From Thauera aminoaromatica S2 (lineage in GTDB: Bacteria; Pseudomonadota; Gammaproteobacteria; Burkholderiales; Rhodocyclaceae): a DNA stretch of 46,281 bases. Below are positions 33,374 through 46,174 of this stretch, in pieces. The notes beneath the pieces are model-generated. The model ran no database searches. It was not told where the DNA came from and saw only the letters and a program-made list of their open reading frames with translations. Position 1 is the stretch's first letter. Each line of letters starts with the position of its first letter. Both the position numbers and the translations under genes were made by a program. Location of the stretch: assembly GCF_000310185.1 (NCBI RefSeq), contig NZ_AMXD01000014.1:1-46281 (forward strand). Reading direction: 5' to 3'.

Positions 33374-34621
33374 ATGCAGATGAACAAACTTGCGATCAAC
33401 ATCCTTGGCGCAACGCTCGCACTCGCGGGCGGCAACGCCATGGCTGCGGGTTTCGCACTGCAGAACCAGAACGGTGCGGGGACGGGGAACGCCTTTGCTG
33501 GCGCGTCCGCTGCGGCCGAAGATGCTTCGACCGTCTATTTCAATCCGGCAGGGATGCTGCTGTTGCCCAAGGGGCACAACATTACCGGTGCCGTCACTTT
33601 CCTCGACCGAAGCGTGGAGTTTTCCGATCGTGGAACGGCTCCCTTGGGGCGCTTTGCTCTGGGTAGCGACGGTGGCGATGGCGGCAGTCTCGCGATCGTG
33701 CCGGCGGCTTACTGGTCGTATGCGGTCAGTCCCGATCTGGCCGTTGGTCTGGGCGTTGGGCCGACCTTCGGCAACAAGACCGAGTTCGACCGGAATTTCA
33801 TCGGGCGCTTCTCCGGGTATTTTGCCGAGATCAAACAGATCAACATCAATCCGTCGATCGCCTACCGCGTGAATGACATGGTCGCCTTGGGATTCGGTCT
33901 CAATTTCGCCAAGAACGAAACCGAATTCAAACAAATGGCGCCCCTTGCCGGAGGCTTTCCGATTGGCGTCCCCGTCACCATCAAGGGAGACGACACCGCG
34001 TTCGGCTGGAATGCTGGCCTGATGATTCAAGCGACACCTGCGACTCGCGTCGGCGTCACTTATCGCTCGGAACTCAGTTTCGATCTGAAAGGGACTCAGG
34101 AGATTTCCGGCGTTCGCACCTTCGACGTGAAAGCCAAGCTGAAGACTCCCGATCAGTTCTCGTTTGGCATGCACCATGCCGTCGATTCGAAACTCGAGTT
34201 GCTCGCCGACCTGACGTGGACTGGCTGGAGCTCCATCGAATCCATCAAGGTCCGTGGTGGTACGAACCCCGAGTTGCCCTATCACTTTAAGGACACCTGG
34301 CGTGTCGGTCTGGGTGTCGGCTACCAGATGAACAACCTGTGGAAGCTCAGGGCTGGCGTCGCATTCGACGAGGCGCCTGTTCGTTCGGCGGCTGATCGCA
34401 CGATGACCCTGCCTGATACGGATCGCACCTGGCTGGCGCTGGGTGCGCGTTACACGCTGAACAAGAACGCATCGATCGACGTCGGTTATGCACACATCTT
34501 CTTCAAGGAAGGGCCGACCGAGCGCATCGTCTACAACGGCAGTACGCCCATCCAGCAGATCAAAGGCAAGTTCGACGTGAGCGCCGATCTCCTTTCTGTT
34601 CAGTACAACCACAATTTCTGA
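33374..34621 (+). CDS. FadL/TodX-family outer-membrane fatty-acid transporter
   Basis: The 415-residue product begins with a signal peptide ending in AMA before AGFALQNQNGAG, the FadL family start that forms the plug (NPAG in TVYFNPAGM near residue 60). The rest shows alternating beta strands and ends with a Phe preceded by SVQYNHNF, a typical outer-membrane barrel end. FadL proteins take long-chain fatty acids or other hydrophobic compounds across the outer membrane. The place among beta-oxidation genes supports fatty acids. Codon use is visibly less GC-rich at third positions than in the genes on both sides. CGAGGAGA lies ten bases before the ATG. Confidence 0.9.
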   Translation: MQMNKLAINILGATLALAGGNAMAAGFALQNQNGAGTGNAFAGASAAAEDASTVYFNPAGMLLLPKGHNITGAVTFLDRSVEFSDRGTAPLGRFALGSDGGDGGSLAIVPAAYWSYAVSPDLAVGLGVGPTFGNKTEFDRNFIGRFSGYFAEIKQININPSIAYRVNDMVALGFGLNFAKNETEFKQMAPLAGGFPIGVPVTIKGDDTAFGWNAGLMIQATPATRVGVTYRSELSFDLKGTQEISGVRTFDVKAKLKTPDQFSFGMHHAVDSKLELLADLTWTGWSSIESIKVRGGTNPELPYHFKDTWRVGLGVGYQMNNLWKLRAGVAFDEAPVRSAADRTMTLPDTDRTWLALGARYTLNKNASIDVGYAHIFFKEGPTERIVYNGSTPIQQIKGKFDVSADLLSVQYNHNF

Positions 34622-34637
34622 CTCGCCGAGTAGGGCG

Positions 34638-34661
34638 CGGCCGGGCCGGGTGGTCCGGCCG
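34638..34661. terminator. Hairpin between the FadL-type gene and the next gene
   Basis: CGGCCGG at 34638-34644 and CCGGCCG at 34655-34661 form a seven-base-pair stem with a ten-base loop, just after the FadL-type gene. No T-tract follows and the next ribosome-binding site (AGGAGA at 34671) is close. It may weaken read-through or stabilise the upstream mRNA rather than fully terminate. Confidence 0.4.
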
Positions 34662-34681
34662 TGTCCTGTCAGGAGAACCGC

Positions 34682-37063
34682 ATGAGCCGTCTCATCATCC
34701 GTAAAGTCGCCGTCCTGGGCGCCGGTGTCATGGGGGCGCAGATTGCCGCCCATTGCGCCAACGCCGACGTGCCGGTGATCCTGTTCGATCTGCCGGCCAA
34801 AGAAGGCCCGGCCAACGGCGTCGTCGACAAGGCGCTCGCCGGCATGAAGAAGCTCGACCCCGCGCCCTTCGCCGCCAAGGACCGCGCGCAGTACGTCGAG
34901 GCCGCCAACTACGGCAGCGACCTCGCCCGCCTGGGCGAGTGCGACCTCGTGATCGAGGCGATCGCCGAGAAGATGGAGTGGAAGCTCGACCTCTACGCCA
35001 AGGTCGCGCCGCACCTGAAGGCGGGGGCGATCTTCGCCTCCAACACCTCCGGACTGTCGATCGAGGCGCTCGCCACGGGCATGCCGGCCGATCGCCGCAG
35101 CCAGTTCTGCGGCATCCACTTCTTCAACCCGCCGCGCTACATGCCGCTGGTGGAGCTGATCCCCATTGCCGCCACCGACGCGGCGCTGCTTGACGGCCTC
35201 GAGGCCTGGCTGACCACGCACCTGGGCAAGAGCATCGTGCGTGCCAAGGACACGCCCAACTTCGTCGCCAACCGCGTCGGCGTGTTCTCCATCCTCGCCG
35301 TGCTGCACCACACCGCCCGCCTCGGGCTGGCCTTCGACGAGGTGGACCTGCTCACCGGCCCGCGCATCGGCCGTCCGAAGAGCGCCACCTTCCGCACCGC
35401 CGACGTGGTTGGCCTCGACACCCTGGTGCATGTGCTCGGCACCATGCAGGCGACGCTGCCCGACGACCCCTGGTGCGCGCACTTCAGGACGCCCGAGTGG
35501 CTGCAGGCGCTGATCGCCAAGGGCGCGCTCGGCCAGAAGACCAAATGCGGCATCTACCGCAAGCAGGGCAGGCAGATCCAGGTGCTGGACCTGCATCTGC
35601 AGGACTACCGCGAGAGCGGCGGCGAGGTGCTCCCCGAGGTGGCCGAGATCCTCAAGCTCAAGAACCCGGCGGAGAAGTTCGCCCAGCTCGCCGCGCACCC
35701 TCATCCGCAGGCGCAGTTCCTGTGGTCGATCTTTCGCGACGTGTTCCACTACTGCGCGGTGCATCTGGGCGACATCGCAGACAGCGCGCGCGACATCGAC
35801 CTCGCGATGCGCTGGGGCTTCGGCTGGGCGCAGGGGCCGTTCGAGACCTGGCAGGCTGCGGGCTGGAGGGCAGTCGCCGAAATGATCCGCGACGACATCG
35901 CGCATGGCCGCGCCATGTCCGCGGTGCCGCTGCCGGCCTGGGTGTTCGAGCGCGACGGCGTGCATGCGCCGGCCGGCTCCTACAGCGCGGCCGAGGACTC
36001 GCTCAAGCCGCGCTCCGCGCTGCCGGTGTACCAGCGCCAGCTCTACCCCGACCGCGTGCTCGGCGAGGCGCCGGACGATCGCGGCGAGACACTGTGGGAG
36101 AACGCCGGCGTACGCCTGTGGCGGCGCGCCGACCAGGACGCGCGCATCGGCATCGTGTCGATCACCTCGAAGATGCACGCGGTGGGCGAGGAGGTCATGG
36201 ATGGCCTCCTCGAGGCCATCGCGCGCGCCGAGACGGATCTCGACGGCCTGGTGATCTGGCAGCCGGCGCCCTTCGCGGTCGGCGCCAACCTGCAGCAGGT
36301 GGGCGAGGCCTGCCGTGCCGGGCAGTTCGAGCTGCTGGAAAGGATGGTGGCCAAGTTCCAGCGCACCTCGATGACGATCAAGCACGCGCAGGTTCCCGTC
36401 GTGGCCGCGGTGCAGGGCATGGCGCTGGGCGGCGGCTGCGAGTTCGTGATGCACGCGGCGCATCGGGTGTTCGCGCTCGAGAGCTACGTCGGCCTGGTCG
36501 AGGCGGGCGTGGGCCTGATCCCGGCGGGCGGCGGCAGCAAGGAGTTCGCCCTGCAGGCGCATGCGCTGGCGCAGCGCGCGGCCGGGGGCGACGTCTTCCC
36601 TTACATCCAGAACGCCTTCCAGACCATCGCCATGGCCACCGTGGCGAAGAGCGCGCAGGAGGCGGTGCAGCTCGGCTTCGGCCGCACCGGCGACGACATC
36701 CTCTTCAACGCCAACGAGATCCTCTACGCCGCGATCCGCCGCGCGCGCGCGCTGGCCGAGTCGGCCTGGCGGCCGGCGCTGGTCAATCCGGCGGTCACCG
36801 TGGCCGGACGCAACGGCATCGCGACCTGCGAAATGATGCTGGTGAACATGGCCGAGGGCGGTTTCATCTCGGCGCACGATTACCGCGTCGCCAAGGCCGC
36901 AGCCACCGCGCTGTGCGGTGGCGAGGTCGACACCAACCGCCGCGTGAGCGAGCAGTGGATCCTCGAGGTCGAACGCGCGCAGTTCGTCGAACTGCTCAAG
37001 ACCGAGAAGACCCAGCAGCGCATCGCGCACATGCTGGAAACCGGCAAGCCCCTGCGCAACTGA
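34682..37063 (+). CDS. 3-hydroxyacyl-CoA dehydrogenase/enoyl-CoA hydratase, FadN-type order
   Basis: This is a second bifunctional beta-oxidation enzyme with the two activities in reverse order. The 793-residue product starts with the NAD-binding motif VAVLGAGVMGAQIAAHCA at about residue 9 and HFFNPPRYMPLVELIP near residue 148. A crotonase domain fills the last 290 residues, with VQGMALGGGCEFVMHA and YVGLVEAGVGLIPAGGGSK, keeping both Glu residues. The order and length fit Bacillus FadN and its proteobacterial relatives. The ATG at 34682 follows AGGAGA; a GTG at 34661 is less likely. A thiolase gene follows after 13 bases, forming a second beta-oxidation pair. Confidence 0.93.
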   Translation: MSRLIIRKVAVLGAGVMGAQIAAHCANADVPVILFDLPAKEGPANGVVDKALAGMKKLDPAPFAAKDRAQYVEAANYGSDLARLGECDLVIEAIAEKMEWKLDLYAKVAPHLKAGAIFASNTSGLSIEALATGMPADRRSQFCGIHFFNPPRYMPLVELIPIAATDAALLDGLEAWLTTHLGKSIVRAKDTPNFVANRVGVFSILAVLHHTARLGLAFDEVDLLTGPRIGRPKSATFRTADVVGLDTLVHVLGTMQATLPDDPWCAHFRTPEWLQALIAKGALGQKTKCGIYRKQGRQIQVLDLHLQDYRESGGEVLPEVAEILKLKNPAEKFAQLAAHPHPQAQFLWSIFRDVFHYCAVHLGDIADSARDIDLAMRWGFGWAQGPFETWQAAGWRAVAEMIRDDIAHGRAMSAVPLPAWVFERDGVHAPAGSYSAAEDSLKPRSALPVYQRQLYPDRVLGEAPDDRGETLWENAGVRLWRRADQDARIGIVSITSKMHAVGEEVMDGLLEAIARAETDLDGLVIWQPAPFAVGANLQQVGEACRAGQFELLERMVAKFQRTSMTIKHAQVPVVAAVQGMALGGGCEFVMHAAHRVFALESYVGLVEAGVGLIPAGGGSKEFALQAHALAQRAAGGDVFPYIQNAFQTIAMATVAKSAQEAVQLGFGRTGDDILFNANEILYAAIRRARALAESAWRPALVNPAVTVAGRNGIATCEMMLVNMAEGGFISAHDYRVAKAAATALCGGEVDTNRRVSEQWILEVERAQFVELLKTEKTQQRIAHMLETGKPLRN

Positions 37064-37076
37064 GGGAGAACAGACA

Positions 37077-38276
<1,200 letters not shown>

Positions 38277-38284
38277 GCGTGACC

Positions 38285-38321
38285 GGCGCACGGGAAGTCC
38301 ATCCCCGACTTCCCTTGCGCC
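38285..38321 (+). terminator. Hairpin terminator after the FadA-like gene
   Basis: GGCGCACGGGAAGTC at 38285-38299 and GACTTCCCTTGCGCC at 38307-38321 form a 15-base-pair stem with one mismatch and a seven-base loop, nine bases after the stop codon. The stem is very stable; the T-tract expected of an intrinsic terminator is missing (GAGCTTCTACC follows). Confidence 0.6.
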
Positions 38322-39968
<1,647 letters not shown>

Positions 39969-39970
39969 GC

Positions 39971-41185
39971 ATGAGTCTGCGCTCCTGGCTCGACAGCATC
40001 GAGCATCATTTCGAGAAGGGCGGCAAGTACGAGAAGTACTACGCCTTGTACGAGGCCGTGGACACCGCGCTCTACAAGCCGCCCCTGGTCACCCGCAACA
40101 CCGCCCATGTGCGCGATGGTCTCGACCTCAAGCGCATGATGATCACGGTGTGGCTGTGCACCTTCCCGGCGATGTTCTTCGGCATGTGGAACGTCGGCTA
40201 CCAGGCCAACACCATCCTCGCCGGCAGCCCCGAGCTGATGGCCGCGCAGGAAGGCTGGCGCATCGCGCTCACCAGCGCGCTGGCCGGGCTCGATCCCGCG
40301 AGCCTGTGGGCCAACTTCCTGCACGGGGCGACCTACTTCCTGCCGATCTACCTGACGACCTTCATCGTCGGCGGCTTCTGGGAGGTGCTGTTCGCCTCGA
40401 TCCGCAAGCATGAGGTCAACGAGGGCTTCTTCGTCACCTCGGTGCTGTTCGCGCTCACCCTGCCGCCCGACACCCCGCTCTGGCAGGTGGCGCTGGGCAT
40501 CAGCTTCGGTGTGGTGATCGCGAAGGAAGTCTTTGGCGGCACCGGCAAGAACTTCCTCAACCCGGCGCTCGCCGGCCGCGCCTTCCTGTATTTCGCCTAC
40601 CCGGCGCAGATGTCGGGCGACGCGGTGTGGACCGCGGTCGACGGCTTCACCGGCGCCACCATGTTGTCGCTCGGCGCCGCCGGCGGCATCGAGGCGGTGA
40701 CCGGCGCGGGCATCGACTGGATGCGCGCCTTCCTCGGTACGGTGCACGGCTCGATCGGCGAGACCAGCACGCTCGCCATCCTGATCGGCGGTGCGGTGCT
40801 GCTGGTGATGAAGATCGCCTCGTGGCGCATCGTCTCCGGCGTCATGCTGGGCATGGTCGCCACCAGCCTGATGTTCAACGCGATCGGCTCCGACACCAAC
40901 CCGATGTTCGCCGTGCCCTGGCACTGGCACCTGGTGATGGGCGGCTTCGCCTTCGGCATGATGTTCATGGCCACCGATCCGGTGTCGGCCTCGATGACCA
41001 ACACCGGCAAATGGATCTTCGGTGCGGTGGTGGGGATCATGACCGTGCTGGTGCGCGTGGTGAACCCCGCCTTCCCCGAAGGCATCATGCTCGCCATCCT
41101 GTTCGGCAACCTTTGTGCGCCGCTGATCGACCACTTCGTGGTCACGGCCAACATCAAGCGGAGGCTTGCGCGCAATGTCCAATAG
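39971..41185 (+). CDS. nqrB: Na+-translocating NADH:quinone reductase subunit B
   Basis: NqrB is a ten-helix membrane subunit that carries covalent FMN and riboflavin and helps form the sodium path and quinone site. The 404-residue product has the FMN attachment motif DGFTGATML; the Thr of GAT, near residue 233, follows a TGAT motif equivalent to SGAT in Vibrio. Family segments include [30 protein letters not shown] and [15 protein letters not shown] (both shown in part by their first residues and matching the family). The start follows nqrA by two bases, and the stop overlaps the start of nqrC by 11 bases. Confidence 0.97.
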   Translation: MSLRSWLDSIEHHFEKGGKYEKYYALYEAVDTALYKPPLVTRNTAHVRDGLDLKRMMITVWLCTFPAMFFGMWNVGYQANTILAGSPELMAAQEGWRIALTSALAGLDPASLWANFLHGATYFLPIYLTTFIVGGFWEVLFASIRKHEVNEGFFVTSVLFALTLPPDTPLWQVALGISFGVVIAKEVFGGTGKNFLNPALAGRAFLYFAYPAQMSGDAVWTAVDGFTGATMLSLGAAGGIEAVTGAGIDWMRAFLGTVHGSIGETSTLAILIGGAVLLVMKIASWRIVSGVMLGMVATSLMFNAIGSDTNPMFAVPWHWHLVMGGFAFGMMFMATDPVSASMTNTGKWIFGAVVGIMTVLVRVVNPAFPEGIMLAILFGNLCAPLIDHFVVTANIKRRLARNVQ

Positions 41186-41960
41186 AGAATCCACAAGCCG
41201 AACGCTGATGGTGGCGCTCGCGGTCAGTCTGGTGAGCTCGGTCTTCGTCGCCGGCGCGGCGGTGTCGCTGAAGCCGGTGCAGGTGGAAAACCGCCTGCTC
41301 GACAAGCAGCGCAGCATCCTTTCGATTGCCGGCCTGGGCGATGCCGAGATGTCTTCGCGCGAGGTCAAGGATCTCTTCGCCGGGCGCATCAAGGCGCGCG
41401 TGGTCGATCTGCAGACCGGCGAATACACCGACGCCCACGATGCCCAGCTTTTCGACCCGCTCAAGGCTGCGCGCGATCCCAAGCTCTCCGACGCCCTCGA
41501 CGGCGAGGAAGACATCGCGCTGATCAAGCGCCGCGAGCGCTTCACCACGGTCTACATGGTGGAGAAGGACGGCAAGCTCGAATCGCTGATCCTGCCGGTG
41601 CGCGGCTACGGCCTGTGGTCCACGCTGCATGGCTTCGTCGCCTTGAAGGGCGACCTCAACACCGTGGTCGGCCTCGGCTTCTACCAGCACGCCGAGACAC
41701 CGGGCCTCGGCGGCGAGGTCGACAACCCGAAGTGGAAGGCGCTGTGGCCCGGCAAGGTGCTGTTCGACGCGCAAGGCAAGCCCGCGATCCACATCGTCAA
41801 GGGCGGGGTCGATCCGGCCAGCCCCGACGCGAAGCACCAGGTCGACGGCCTCGCCGGTGCCACGCTGACCAGCAACGGCGTCGACCGGCTGCTCCAGTTC
41901 TGGCTCGGCGAACAGGGCTTTGGCCCCTATCTCGCCAAACTCCGCACCCAGGGGGTCTGA
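41175..41960 (+). CDS. nqrC: Na+-translocating NADH:quinone reductase subunit C
   Basis: NqrC has one N-terminal membrane helix and a periplasmic domain with a covalent FMN. The 261-residue product has the helix at about residues 10-32 and the flavinylation site [13 protein letters not shown] with Thr230 as the acceptor. The base before GAT is Ala instead of the Ser seen in Vibrio NqrC. The FMN is added by the flavin transferase ApbE, whose gene is not in the window. The ATG at 41175 lies inside the end of nqrB, so translation is coupled. Confidence 0.96.
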   Translation: MSNRESTSRTLMVALAVSLVSSVFVAGAAVSLKPVQVENRLLDKQRSILSIAGLGDAEMSSREVKDLFAGRIKARVVDLQTGEYTDAHDAQLFDPLKAARDPKLSDALDGEEDIALIKRRERFTTVYMVEKDGKLESLILPVRGYGLWSTLHGFVALKGDLNTVVGLGFYQHAETPGLGGEVDNPKWKALWPGKVLFDAQGKPAIHIVKGGVDPASPDAKHQVDGLAGATLTSNGVDRLLQFWLGEQGFGPYLAKLRTQGV

Positions 41961-41962
41961 TC

Positions 41963-42631
41963 ATGTCCAAGCCCACCGTCAAGGAAGTCCTCCTCAACCC
42001 CATCCTCAACAACAACCCGATCGCGCTGCAGATCCTCGGCATCTGCTCGGCGCTCGCGGTCACCTCCAACCTCAAGACCGCGGTCGTGATGTCGATCGCA
42101 CTGACCCTGGTGACGGCGTGCTCGAGCATGTTCATCTCGATGATCCGCAGCCAGATCCCGAGCTCGATCCGCATGATCGTGCAGATGGTGATCATCGCCT
42201 CGCTGGTCATCGTGGTGGACCAGCTCCTGCGCGCCTACGCCTTCAGCCTGTCCAAGCAGCTTTCGGTGTTCGTCGGCCTGATCATCACCAACTGCATCGT
42301 GATGGGCCGTGCGGAAGCCTTCGCGATGCAGAACCCGCCGCTGCTGTCCTTCATGGACGGCATCGGCAACGGTCTCGGCTACAGCGCGATGCTGATCACG
42401 CTCGGCGTGATCCGCGAGCTCTTCGGTGCCGGCAAGCTGTTCGGCATCGAGATCATCGCGCTCGCCAAGGACGGCGGCTGGTACGTGCCCAACGGGCTGC
42501 TGCTGCTGCCGCCCTCGGCCTTCTTCCTGATCGGCCTGATCATCTGGGGCCTGCGCACCTGGAAGAAGGAGCAGGTCGAGAAGCCTGCCTTCCGGATGGC
42601 GCCGCAGGTCGTGGAAAAGGAGGCCTACTGA
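41963..42631 (+). CDS. nqrD: Na+-translocating NADH:quinone reductase subunit D
   Basis: NqrD is a six-helix membrane subunit that pairs with NqrE in an inverted arrangement. The 222-residue product keeps Cys28 (LGICSAL) and Cys111 (TNCIVM), which match the cysteines that bind an iron-sulfur centre between NqrD and NqrE. Typical segments are [19 protein letters not shown] and [12 protein letters not shown]. It starts two bases after nqrC and is followed by nqrE after one base. Confidence 0.97.
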   Translation: MSKPTVKEVLLNPILNNNPIALQILGICSALAVTSNLKTAVVMSIALTLVTACSSMFISMIRSQIPSSIRMIVQMVIIASLVIVVDQLLRAYAFSLSKQLSVFVGLIITNCIVMGRAEAFAMQNPPLLSFMDGIGNGLGYSAMLITLGVIRELFGAGKLFGIEIIALAKDGGWYVPNGLLLLPPSAFFLIGLIIWGLRTWKKEQVEKPAFRMAPQVVEKEAY

Positions 42632-42632
42632 A

Positions 42633-43241
42633 ATGGAACACCTCATCAGCCTGTTCGTGCGCTCCGTGTTCATCGAGAACATGGCGCTGTCCTTCTTCCT
42701 CGGCATGTGCTCGTTCATCGCGATCTCCAAGAAGGTCGAGACCGCGATCGGCCTGGGCGTGGCGGTCGTCGTCGTGCAGGCGATCACCGTGCCGGCCAAC
42801 AACCTGATGTACAACCTGCTGCTGCGCGAAGGCGCGCTGGCGTGGGCGGGGCTGCCGGAGGTCGACCTGTCCTTCCTCGGCCTGCTGTCCTACATCGGCG
42901 TGATCGCGGCGATCGTGCAGATCCTCGAGATGCTGCTCGACAAGTACATGCCCAGCCTCTACAACGCGCTCGGCATCTTCCTGCCGCTGATCACGGTCAA
43001 CTGCGTGATCATGGCCGGCTCGCTGTTCATGGTCGAACGCGACTACACGCTTGCTGAAAGCGCGGTGTATGGCGTGGGCTCGGGCGCATCCTGGGCGCTG
43101 GCGATCGCGCTGCTCGCCGGCATCCGCGAGAAGCTCAAGTACAGCGACGTGCCCGAGGGCCTGCAGGGCCTGGGCATCACCTTCATCACCATCGGCCTGA
43201 TGTCGCTCGGCTTCATGTCGTTCTCGGGCGTGCAGCTCTAA
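42633..43241 (+). CDS. nqrE: Na+-translocating NADH:quinone reductase subunit E
   Basis: NqrE is the six-helix partner of NqrD. The 202-residue product begins [20 protein letters not shown] and has Cys26 (LGMCSF) and a second Cys near residue 124 (TVNCVIM), which complete the membrane iron-sulfur site with NqrD. The last helices contain [19 protein letters not shown]. It is spaced by one base from nqrD and 15 bases from nqrF. Confidence 0.97.
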   Translation: MEHLISLFVRSVFIENMALSFFLGMCSFIAISKKVETAIGLGVAVVVVQAITVPANNLMYNLLLREGALAWAGLPEVDLSFLGLLSYIGVIAAIVQILEMLLDKYMPSLYNALGIFLPLITVNCVIMAGSLFMVERDYTLAESAVYGVGSGASWALAIALLAGIREKLKYSDVPEGLQGLGITFITIGLMSLGFMSFSGVQL

Positions 43242-43256
43242 GGAGACCGTGCAACG

Positions 43257-44480
43257 ATGAATACCGAAATCATCCTCGGCATCGGGATGTTCACCGCCAT
43301 CGTGCTCGCACTGGCCGTGTTCATCATCGCTGCCCGCTCCAAGCTGGTTTCGTCGGGCGACGTCACCATCGACATCAACGGCGAGAAGAAGATCGTCGTC
43401 CCCGCCGGCGGCAAGCTGCTGCAGACGCTCGCCGGCAACGGTCTCTTCCTGCCCTCGGCCTGCGGCGGCGGCGGCACCTGCGCGCAGTGCAAGTGCGTGG
43501 TCATGGAAGGCGGCGGCTCGATGCTGCCCACGGAGGAGTCCCACTTCACCAAGCGCGACGCCAAGGAAGGCTGGCGTCTGTCCTGCCAGACCCCGGTCAA
43601 GCAGGACATGAAGATCGAGGTCCCGGAAGAGGTCTTCGGGGTCAAGAAGTGGGAGTGCACCGTCGAGTCCAACCCCAACGTCGCCACCTTCATCAAGGAG
43701 CTCACCCTGCGCCTGCCCGAAGGGGAGGACGTGCACTTCCGCGCCGGCGGCTACGTGCAGCTCGAGTGCCCGCCCCACGTGGTCAATTACAAGGACTTCG
43801 ACATCCAGGACGAGTACCGCGGCGACTGGGACAAGTTCAACCTGTGGCGCTTCGTCTCCAAGGTCGACGAGACCACGATCCGCGCCTACTCGATGGCGAA
43901 CTACCCCGACGAAAAGGGTGTGGTGAAGTTCAACATCCGCGTGGCTTCGCCCCCGCCGGGGCGCGACGATGTCCCGCCCGGCAAGATGTCGTCCTGGGTG
44001 TTCAACCTCAAGAAGGGCGACAAGGTCACGGTGTACGGTCCCTTCGGCGAGTTTTTCGCGCGCGACACCGACCACGAGATGGTCTTCGTCGGCGGCGGCG
44101 CGGGCATGGCGCCGATGCGCTCGCACATCTTTGACCAGCTCAAGCGTCTGCACAGCAAGCGCAAGATCAGCTTCTGGTACGGCGCGCGCTCGATGCGCGA
44201 GGCCTTCTACGTCGAGGAGTTTGACAAGCTCGCTGCCGAGAACCCCAACTTCAAGTGGCACCTCGCGCTCTCCGACCCGCTGCCCGAGGATAACTGGACC
44301 GGCTACACCGGCTTCATCCACAACGTGCTGTACGAGAACTACCTCAAGGACCACCCGGCCCCCGAAGACTGCGAGTTCTACATGTGCGGTCCCCCGATGA
44401 TGAACGCCGCGGTGATCAAGCTGCTGCTCGACCTCGGTGTCGAGCGCGAGAACATCATGCTCGACGACTTCGGCGGCTGA
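43257..44480 (+). CDS. nqrF: Na+-translocating NADH:quinone reductase subunit F
   Basis: NqrF is the electron entry subunit that oxidises NADH. The 407-residue product has an N-terminal membrane helix (about residues 4-25), a 2Fe-2S ferredoxin domain with Cys69, Cys75, Cys78 and Cys110 (C-x5-C-x2-C-x31-C), an FAD domain with RAYSMANYP, and an NADH-binding domain with [13 protein letters not shown] and [15 protein letters not shown] lies about ten bases before the ATG. It closes the operon and is followed by a strong terminator. Confidence 0.98.
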   Translation: MNTEIILGIGMFTAIVLALAVFIIAARSKLVSSGDVTIDINGEKKIVVPAGGKLLQTLAGNGLFLPSACGGGGTCAQCKCVVMEGGGSMLPTEESHFTKRDAKEGWRLSCQTPVKQDMKIEVPEEVFGVKKWECTVESNPNVATFIKELTLRLPEGEDVHFRAGGYVQLECPPHVVNYKDFDIQDEYRGDWDKFNLWRFVSKVDETTIRAYSMANYPDEKGVVKFNIRVASPPPGRDDVPPGKMSSWVFNLKKGDKVTVYGPFGEFFARDTDHEMVFVGGGAGMAPMRSHIFDQLKRLHSKRKISFWYGARSMREAFYVEEFDKLAAENPNFKWHLALSDPLPEDNWTGYTGFIHNVLYENYLKDHPAPEDCEFYMCGPPMMNAAVIKLLLDLGVERENIMLDDFGG

Positions 44481-44507
44481 AGGCTGCCGCATCCGCGACC
44501 GCACCCG

Positions 44508-44545
44508 CCCGCGCATCCGCCTTCAGAGACGGGCGCGGGTTTTTT
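44508..44545 (+). terminator. Intrinsic terminator of the nqr operon
   Basis: CCCGCGC at 44508-44514 pairs with GCGCGGG at 44533-44539, with an inner CCG/CGG pairing, and six T residues follow directly (44540-44545). This is a textbook Rho-independent terminator 27 bases after the nqrF stop. Confidence 0.88.
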
Positions 44546-44621
44546 CATGAACGGCGAGACGGTCTGCCGGCGCCCTGCGGTACGACGGGGCGGTCGTCGT
44601 GTTCTGACCTCCCCGCAGGTC

Positions 44622-45401
44622 TCAGCGCGACCAGCGGTAGGCGAGCCGGCCCAGCAGCTCGTGCAGCGCGAACCAGGCCGCGTAGGCGGTGTTCTGGCTT
44701 GGCGCGAAAGGCAGGGGCTGGGCGTCGCCGGGGCTGTCGCCGCCGCCCAGCCAGGCCGTCGGAGCCGGGATCACGTCGAGTCCGGCGGCCTCGAACTCGG
44801 GGCGCGCGCGCTCCATGTGCATCGCGTGGGTCACCAGCAGGATCCGCTTCACCCCCGCAGCCTGCAGATGAACCGCCGAGAAACGTGCGTTCTCGCGCGT
44901 GTCGCGCGAGGCCGATTCCACCCAGCGCGGCGGCACGCCGTATTCGTCGCGCAGCAAGGCCTCCATCAGGTAGGCCTCGGGGGTGTCGCCGGCCGGTGCG
45001 CCGCCGCTCACCAGCACCGGCAGCCGGGTCTCGCGTGCGAGCGCGGCAGCGTAGCGCAGGCGCTCGAGCGCGAGCCGGTTGACCGTCTCGCCGCCGAACT
45101 CGGGCGCGTGCGTGCGCTTGCCGGCGCCGAGCACCACGATCGCCTGCGCCTCGCGCGCCCGCGCGCGATCGAGCATCTGCGGATATTCGACGCGCGCCAC
45201 CAGCCACCCCACGCTCGGCGGGAAGATCAGCAGCAGGTTCAGCGCCACGCCCGCCCACGCGAGCGCCAGGCCGAGCCGAGGCCGTCGGCGCAGGGTGATC
45301 AGGCCGATCACGATCGGCAGCAGCGGCAGCACCGGTGGCAGCGCGAGCACTGCGACCAGCTTCTTGAGCCAGAAGAGCAGGGTGTCGGGGTCGAGTTCCA
45401 T
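44622..45401 (-). CDS. YdcF/ElyC-family membrane protein (DUF218)
   Basis: The 259-residue product has two N-terminal membrane helices (about residues 12-35 and 40-65) and a DUF218 domain starting at AIVVLGAGKRTHAPEFGG. The domain continues with PVLVSGGAPAGDTPEAYLM, the SRDTRENARFS segment and ILLVTHAMHMERA. The length and two-helix layout match E. coli ElyC, which affects peptidoglycan assembly and lipid-carrier use, more than the soluble YdcF. ATG at 45401 gives a proper start; the frame is open for 25 more codons that do not resemble the family. It converges with nqrF and is divergent from the DUF2802 gene. Confidence 0.88.
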   Translation of the reverse strand: MELDPDTLLFWLKKLVAVLALPPVLPLLPIVIGLITLRRRPRLGLALAWAGVALNLLLIFPPSVGWLVARVEYPQMLDRARAREAQAIVVLGAGKRTHAPEFGGETVNRLALERLRYAAALARETRLPVLVSGGAPAGDTPEAYLMEALLRDEYGVPPRWVESASRDTRENARFSAVHLQAAGVKRILLVTHAMHMERARPEFEAAGLDVIPAPTAWLGGGDSPGDAQPLPFAPSQNTAYAAWFALHELLGRLAYRWSR

Positions 45402-45565
45402 GGTCGGTCGGGGCGGGTTTGGCGGCGGCTGCCGCGGCCAAGTATTATCGGTGCATCGAGCCTCTGTTGCCCTCATGCGCCCTCTCCTGAACTCCCGCCG
45501 TCGCCCGCTGCGAGATCGCTGCCGATTCCGCGTGGGTGACCGTGCCTCGTGGAGGATCGCCGCTC

Positions 45566-46174
45566 ATGCGTGAGGCCTTGTGGTCGCTGGCCCTGTTGCT
45601 GGCGGCCTATGCCGCGTTCGAGTTCCTGCGCGCGCTGCGCCTGCCGCGCGAAGGGGCGTCCGGGCTTGCCGTCGGGCCGCAGCCCGTCACGGGGACGCGG
45701 ACGGCGGCGGCCGCGGCAGCCCACGACGCGAGAGATGACGAGGATGACGACTTCCTCGCCTATGCACCCTTGCCTTCCTCCGTTTCCTCCGCGGCGCCTG
45801 CAGGCGCTGCGCCTTCCGCCCCCACCTCCGCTCCTGCCGCCTCTTCCGGCGCCGCCGAGGCCGAGGCGGCCGCCGCAGCGCGCTTCGAGCTCGAGCTCGA
45901 GAACTCCCGGCTGCGCCAGGCACTGCAGGCGCAGCGGGACCTGGTGGCGCTGCAGCAGACCGAGATCGATCGTCTGGTGGAGGACATCGCCGCGTTGCGC
46001 GACGAACTGGACGCCCAGGCGTCGTCCGTCGCCAGCTCGCCCGAATACTCCGAAGCCATGGTGCTCGCCAGGCAGGGGCTTAACGCCGAGATGATCGCCG
46101 TGCGCTGCGGCATCACCCTCGCCGAGGCCGAGCTGGTCCTCGCACTCGGGCGCGGTGCGGAAGGGCACGGATGA
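45566..46174 (+). CDS. DUF2802 membrane-anchored coiled-coil protein
   Basis: The 202-residue product starts after a GGAGG ribosome-binding site. It has one N-terminal membrane helix (about residues 4-20), a long Ala/Pro/Ser-rich linker, a coiled coil at about residues 105-150 (LELENSRLRQALQAQRDLVALQQ in part), and a C-terminal domain with GLNAEMIAVRCGITLAEAELV. The last segment is the DUF2802 signature and looks like a helix-turn-helix-type helical pair. Its function is unknown. The stop overlaps the next gene's start (ATGA). Confidence 0.8.
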   Translation: MREALWSLALLLAAYAAFEFLRALRLPREGASGLAVGPQPVTGTRTAAAAAAHDARDDEDDDFLAYAPLPSSVSSAAPAGAAPSAPTSAPAASSGAAEAEAAAAARFELELENSRLRQALQAQRDLVALQQTEIDRLVEDIAALRDELDAQASSVASSPEYSEAMVLARQGLNAEMIAVRCGITLAEAELVLALGRGAEGHG

